Made by a program: the position numbers and the translations under genes
Shown here: in pieces, positions 13,706 to 16,122 of the stretch
How positions within the stretch are numbered: the stretch's first letter is position 1
Layout: every line of letters starts with the position of its first letter
Notes under the pieces: model-generated
What the model saw: the letters and a program-made list of their open reading frames with translations, nothing else
Database searches by the model: none
What the model was told of the DNA's origin: nothing
NCBI GenBank assembly: GCA_003176075.1
Contig: PSRN01000218.1
Coordinates: 1 to 16,122 of the forward strand
Source of the DNA: Bdellovibrio sp.
Lineage (GTDB): Bacteria; Bdellovibrionota; Bdellovibrionia; Bdellovibrionales; Bdellovibrionaceae
Direction of reading: 5' to 3'
DNA length: 16,122 nt

Positions 13706-14872
13706 TTAATTGGCGCGACCAAGTTCGACCAGCCGCTGATGCTCTTTTTTCTTTAGCTTTTCGACAATGATTCTGAAGAACAATCGATTATCGTCTGCTT
13801 GCGATGGTGGTGGCTTGAGCGTGGACGGCGAAGCCGCCACGGGTAAATCTTCACGCCTGATTTTTTCCCGGTAAACCTGCTCTTGATCAAATTTGAAAGT
13901 CGCGGTGACCATGGCTTGGCTGATTTGCTCGATGGAGAGACTTTTAAATCTTTTTTGAATCAGTGCCCAAAGCGCACCCCTGACGCCGTCGAATTTCAGG
14001 TGCGGGTCGTCGCTGTGTTCGATCTCGTCAAAGTCAAAGGTATGAGATGAGTCTCTTGGTCTCGGGCCCTTATCTCGGTCGACTTGGTCTTTGAATATAT
14101 AAAAGGGGGCCTGGTGGTTGTAGCCCAATGAATCTGCAATGATGCTCGGATTTTTTCTGATCAACGAAAAGATTTCGTCAACAAATAATTCATTCTGCGG
14201 CGATATCGCTTCATAAAATTCTTGGAAAAATTCTGCGCCGTCCCACGCGAACGAATTATACCTCTGCGTCAGTTGCTTGAGAAGTTGAGCATCCACGGGG
14301 AGACCGACCGCTTTATGAACAAGCGCCAGGTGATACTCAATATCCGCCTCCCTGTCTTCCTGGCTGCTTCTTGCTTTATTGAGAGAAGTGACTATCAACT
14401 CCTTGAGTTCGAGTGGGGATCTGCTCGATGGGCCCGCGGAACTCCGATAGCGCAGCGCCAGAGCCTTCGTAAATTCCGGGTTTTGCAGCATGAGATGGAT
14501 GAAAACGACATGTAGGATCTCGTGACCCAGCCACGCTTCGAGGCGGTTCCAATCAGCTTCTCCCTTAATTCCCAGTACGACAGTCGCAATTTCAGGACGG
14601 AAAAAAGTTGGACCAAAATGGGGGATTTTGAATTCTGCATCAGACCAGCCGAAATGTTCAGAAACCACAAAGTGGATGTCATTGTCGCCTAAACTTAAAG
14701 TTGGAAAATAGCTAAAGATCTCGCGAGCGAGATTCCGCGCACGCTCCCGAATCTGATCAGCCGTTAAATGCACTTTCTTCGTTGATAATGCTTCATTGCA
14801 CCTGACGGCAAAAGACGGCGGCGTCAAAAAGATCGACAGTAAAAAGATGGCATAGCCGATTCGATTGAGCAC
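13706..14872 (-). CDS. Secreted M48-like zinc metalloprotease
   Basis: The 388-residue protein starts with a signal peptide (LNRIGYAIFLLSIFLTPPSFA, cut near residue 22). It has the zinc-protease motif HEILH (117-121) in a hydrophobic helix, and READIEYH (174-181) about 54 residues later. HExxH followed by E-x-x-x-D in an E-A-D context is how M48-type gluzincins bind zinc (H117, H121, E175 predicted), with E118 as the catalytic base. It would act in the periplasm or outside the cell. The region 140-400 is otherwise unrecognised. The start is GTG with no clear ribosome-binding site. A type A palindromic repeat lies in frame and codes for about residues 343-352 (LPVAASPSTL) before a basic C-terminal helix. 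The solenoid-repeat gene ends 58 bp upstream on the same strand, so the pair may be an operon and the repeat protein a partner or substrate. Confidence 0.7.
   Translation of the reverse strand: MLNRIGYAIFLLSIFLTPPSFAVRCNEALSTKKVHLTADQIRERARNLAREIFSYFPTLSLGDNDIHFVVSEHFGWSDAEFKIPHFGPTFFRPEIATVVLGIKGEADWNRLEAWLGHEILHVVFIHLMLQNPEFTKALALRYRSSAGPSSRSPLELKELIVTSLNKARSSQEDREADIEYHLALVHKAVGLPVDAQLLKQLTQRYNSFAWDGAEFFQEFYEAISPQNELFVDEIFSLIRKNPSIIADSLGYNHQAPFYIFKDQVDRDKGPRPRDSSHTFDFDEIEHSDDPHLKFDGVRGALWALIQKRFKSLSIEQISQAMVTATFKFDQEQVYREKIRREDLPVAASPSTLKPPPSQADDNRLFFRIIVEKLKKKEHQRLVELGRAN
13817..13845 (+). repeat. REP-like palindromic repeat, type A, inside a coding sequence
   Basis: A 29-bp unit from GAGCGTGG to CACGGGTA that differs by one base from 7109-7137. 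It lies within the metalloprotease gene, in an apparent linker close to the C-terminus, and keeps the reading frame open. Confidence 0.75.
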
Positions 14873-14930
14873 GGTGGTAATACATGCAGACCAGATGCCA
14901 TTTTACATCGACGATCACAGGGATCGAGGA

Positions 14931-16122
14931 TCACCACGGATCGTCGGTCTCCGGGCGATTTGTCACCGCCCCGACGCCAATCAGATTGGCCTTTCTTCTT
15001 TGCGGAAATTCAGGAGGCAGGTGCATCGGATCAAAAATCCAGTGTTGTGACGAGTAAGTACCCTTGATCCTGGGAAAATTGAATTCGTTCACGCCACCCG
15101 TATCGAGGAATAGACCGATGGTGCGCCCGCCAATGCGGGTGTTGGGTAAGGGGACACGTGCCGCCGCGCAACCCATCACCTCCTGTTCCGTTGAACTGTA
15201 TCGATCATTGCCTTGGCGATCCCAAAAGATGCCGATGCCTTGGTCGCTCGCGCAGCCCAGGGCAAAACTGCTCGCGACGTACTGATCGTTTCCTCCGTCA
15301 TCCAACAAGAAACCGACGCCGTAATCGTGGCCATGTCCAAGGCCCAACTGTTGATCAAGTTGGTATTTATCATCGCCGCCGGAGTCATGAAGTATGCCCA
15401 CTCCGAAATGGGCTGCTGCACCTTGCGCGTATTTCGCCGCATGGTAGGTGTCCTGGCCTATCCCCACACTGAGAAGTCCCACGCCGTACCAATAGGCCGA
15501 CCCTTGCGCATAAAATCCGGCCGAAAACTCATTGGCGCCTCCCTCATCAAGAAGAGCTCCAAAGCCGCCGGCCAGTGAGTAACCATCGCTGTAGTCTTCG
15601 CGAAACCCCATCGCGGCCCCCTGAACAAGGCTCGTGTTTCTTTTCTTGTCCGCAAGAGATGGAAAATCAATCTGGGTGTCATTGGCCGAATAAGAATCAT
15701 CCTCCATCCCCGCCTTAACTAAAACACCTGATCCTTTGGGTCCGCCGAAACCTTGTCCCTGCTGAAATATTTTAAATCTATCCCGGCCTCCCCCATCCAA
15801 CAGCAGTCCTCCGCCAAATTCGGCCGAAGCCTGGCATTGCACAAAACAGTCATACTCATCATTTCCAGATCCATCCCACAGAACACCTAAACCAAAATCA
15901 CCTCGTCCCTGCGACTGGCGAAATGAACGATAGAGATCATCGCCCTGCAGGTCAGCCAGGATGCCGTAACCAAGAATTCCGGCACCGAAGCGAGGGGTGA
16001 CCCGCTTTGACCATCTTTCACCCTGCCCTCCAAGCGCTTGGCGGGATAAGATTTCGTCGGCCAGATACTTGTCGTTGCCACGGACATCGATAAGGACGGA
16101 GACCGGGTGGTTGGCATCGAAG
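14931..16122 (-). CDS. Solenoid-like D-x-G-G-N-D-x-Y repeat protein, 5' end outside the window
   Basis: The frame is open from the right edge to the TGA at 14933-14931, giving 396 residues here. A GTG at 15842 lies in the middle of this frame and is not the start, since the repeat pattern continues upstream of it. About eleven repeats of roughly 30-36 residues follow the form G-x-G-hydrophobic-L-x-D-x-G-G-N-D-x-Y, then Q-G and an aromatic/Gly stretch. Examples are VLIDVRGNDKY, VLWDGSGNDEY, ILHDSGGDDKY, FLLDDGGNDQY and IFWDRQGNDRY. The Asp/Gly turns recall calcium-binding RTX repeats but do not match the GGxGxD nonapeptide. A beta-solenoid exposed on the surface or in the periplasm is the best guess. 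The final 50 residues (HWIFDPMHLPPEFPQRRKA) leave the pattern. It is followed by the metalloprotease gene. Confidence 0.75.
   Translation of the reverse strand, partial: FDANHPVSVLIDVRGNDKYLADEILSRQALGGQGERWSKRVTPRFGAGILGYGILADLQGDDLYRSFRQSQGRGDFGLGVLWDGSGNDEYDCFVQCQASAEFGGGLLLDGGGRDRFKIFQQGQGFGGPKGSGVLVKAGMEDDSYSANDTQIDFPSLADKKRNTSLVQGAAMGFREDYSDGYSLAGGFGALLDEGGANEFSAGFYAQGSAYWYGVGLLSVGIGQDTYHAAKYAQGAAAHFGVGILHDSGGDDKYQLDQQLGLGHGHDYGVGFLLDDGGNDQYVASSFALGCASDQGIGIFWDRQGNDRYSSTEQEVMGCAAARVPLPNTRIGGRTIGLFLDTGGVNEFNFPRIKGTYSSQHWIFDPMHLPPEFPQRRKANLIGVGAVTNRPETDDPW

Noticed and set aside
14931..16122. The repetitive DNA here as a CRISPR array
   Set aside because: The periodicity is in the protein (about 30-36 residues), the DNA repeats are not identical, and the frame is open throughout.

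Overview
The window is chromosomal DNA of a Gram-negative bacterium. It encodes many proteins with Sec-type signal peptides, a proteobacterial-type phosphatidylserine decarboxylase, FeoAB iron uptake and a queuosine enzyme. The abundance of small, low-complexity secreted proteins, unusual domain fusions and lineage-specific repeat proteins would fit a predatory or delta-like lineage such as Bdellovibrionota, but that placement is inference and no rRNA or tRNA gene is present to anchor it.

Left block (1-6091), mostly recognisable metabolism: the N-terminus of a COG2509-type FAD-dependent dehydrogenase (minus strand, cut by the window edge), phosphatidylserine decarboxylase (psd), a QueD-like enzyme on the minus strand, a second and divergent member of the same fold (6-pyruvoyl-tetrahydropterin synthase, PTPS) head to head with it, then feoA and feoB, the last three plus-strand genes overlapping. 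A minus-strand fusion of a glycosyltransferase and a NodB-type polysaccharide deacetylase closes the block. Packing is tight: psd and queD overlap convergently by 59 bp, PTPS/feoA overlap by 4 bp, feoA/feoB by 46 bp, and feoB overlaps the fusion gene convergently by 21 bp.

Middle block (6092-9504): a secreted Pro/Asp/Lys-rich protein, a 38-residue highly basic microprotein, and a secreted Ala/Pro-rich protein ending in a run of eleven lysines. The stop codon of that last gene is supplied by a 104-bp miniature inverted-repeat element with 14-bp termini starting GTAA and 8-bp flanking direct repeats, which looks like an IS66-type MITE. A methyltransferase, a single-domain response regulator with an extended -10 promoter, and an unrecognised minus-strand gene follow. 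Two families of short palindromic (REP-like) repeats lie between these genes, and in one place a copy of one family sits inside a copy of the other.

Right block (9505-16122), envelope or export oriented: a large secreted Cys-rich protein with Pro- and His/Asp-rich stretches, overlapped by an RDD-family membrane protein; a 417-bp non-coding stretch; two small secreted proteins with basic tails; and a minus-strand pair reading inwards from the right edge. The pair is a long solenoid-like protein built of D-x-G-G-N-D-x-Y repeats (its 5' end lies outside the window) and a secreted M48-like HExxH metalloprotease. The metalloprotease carries one of the palindromic repeats in frame inside its coding sequence.
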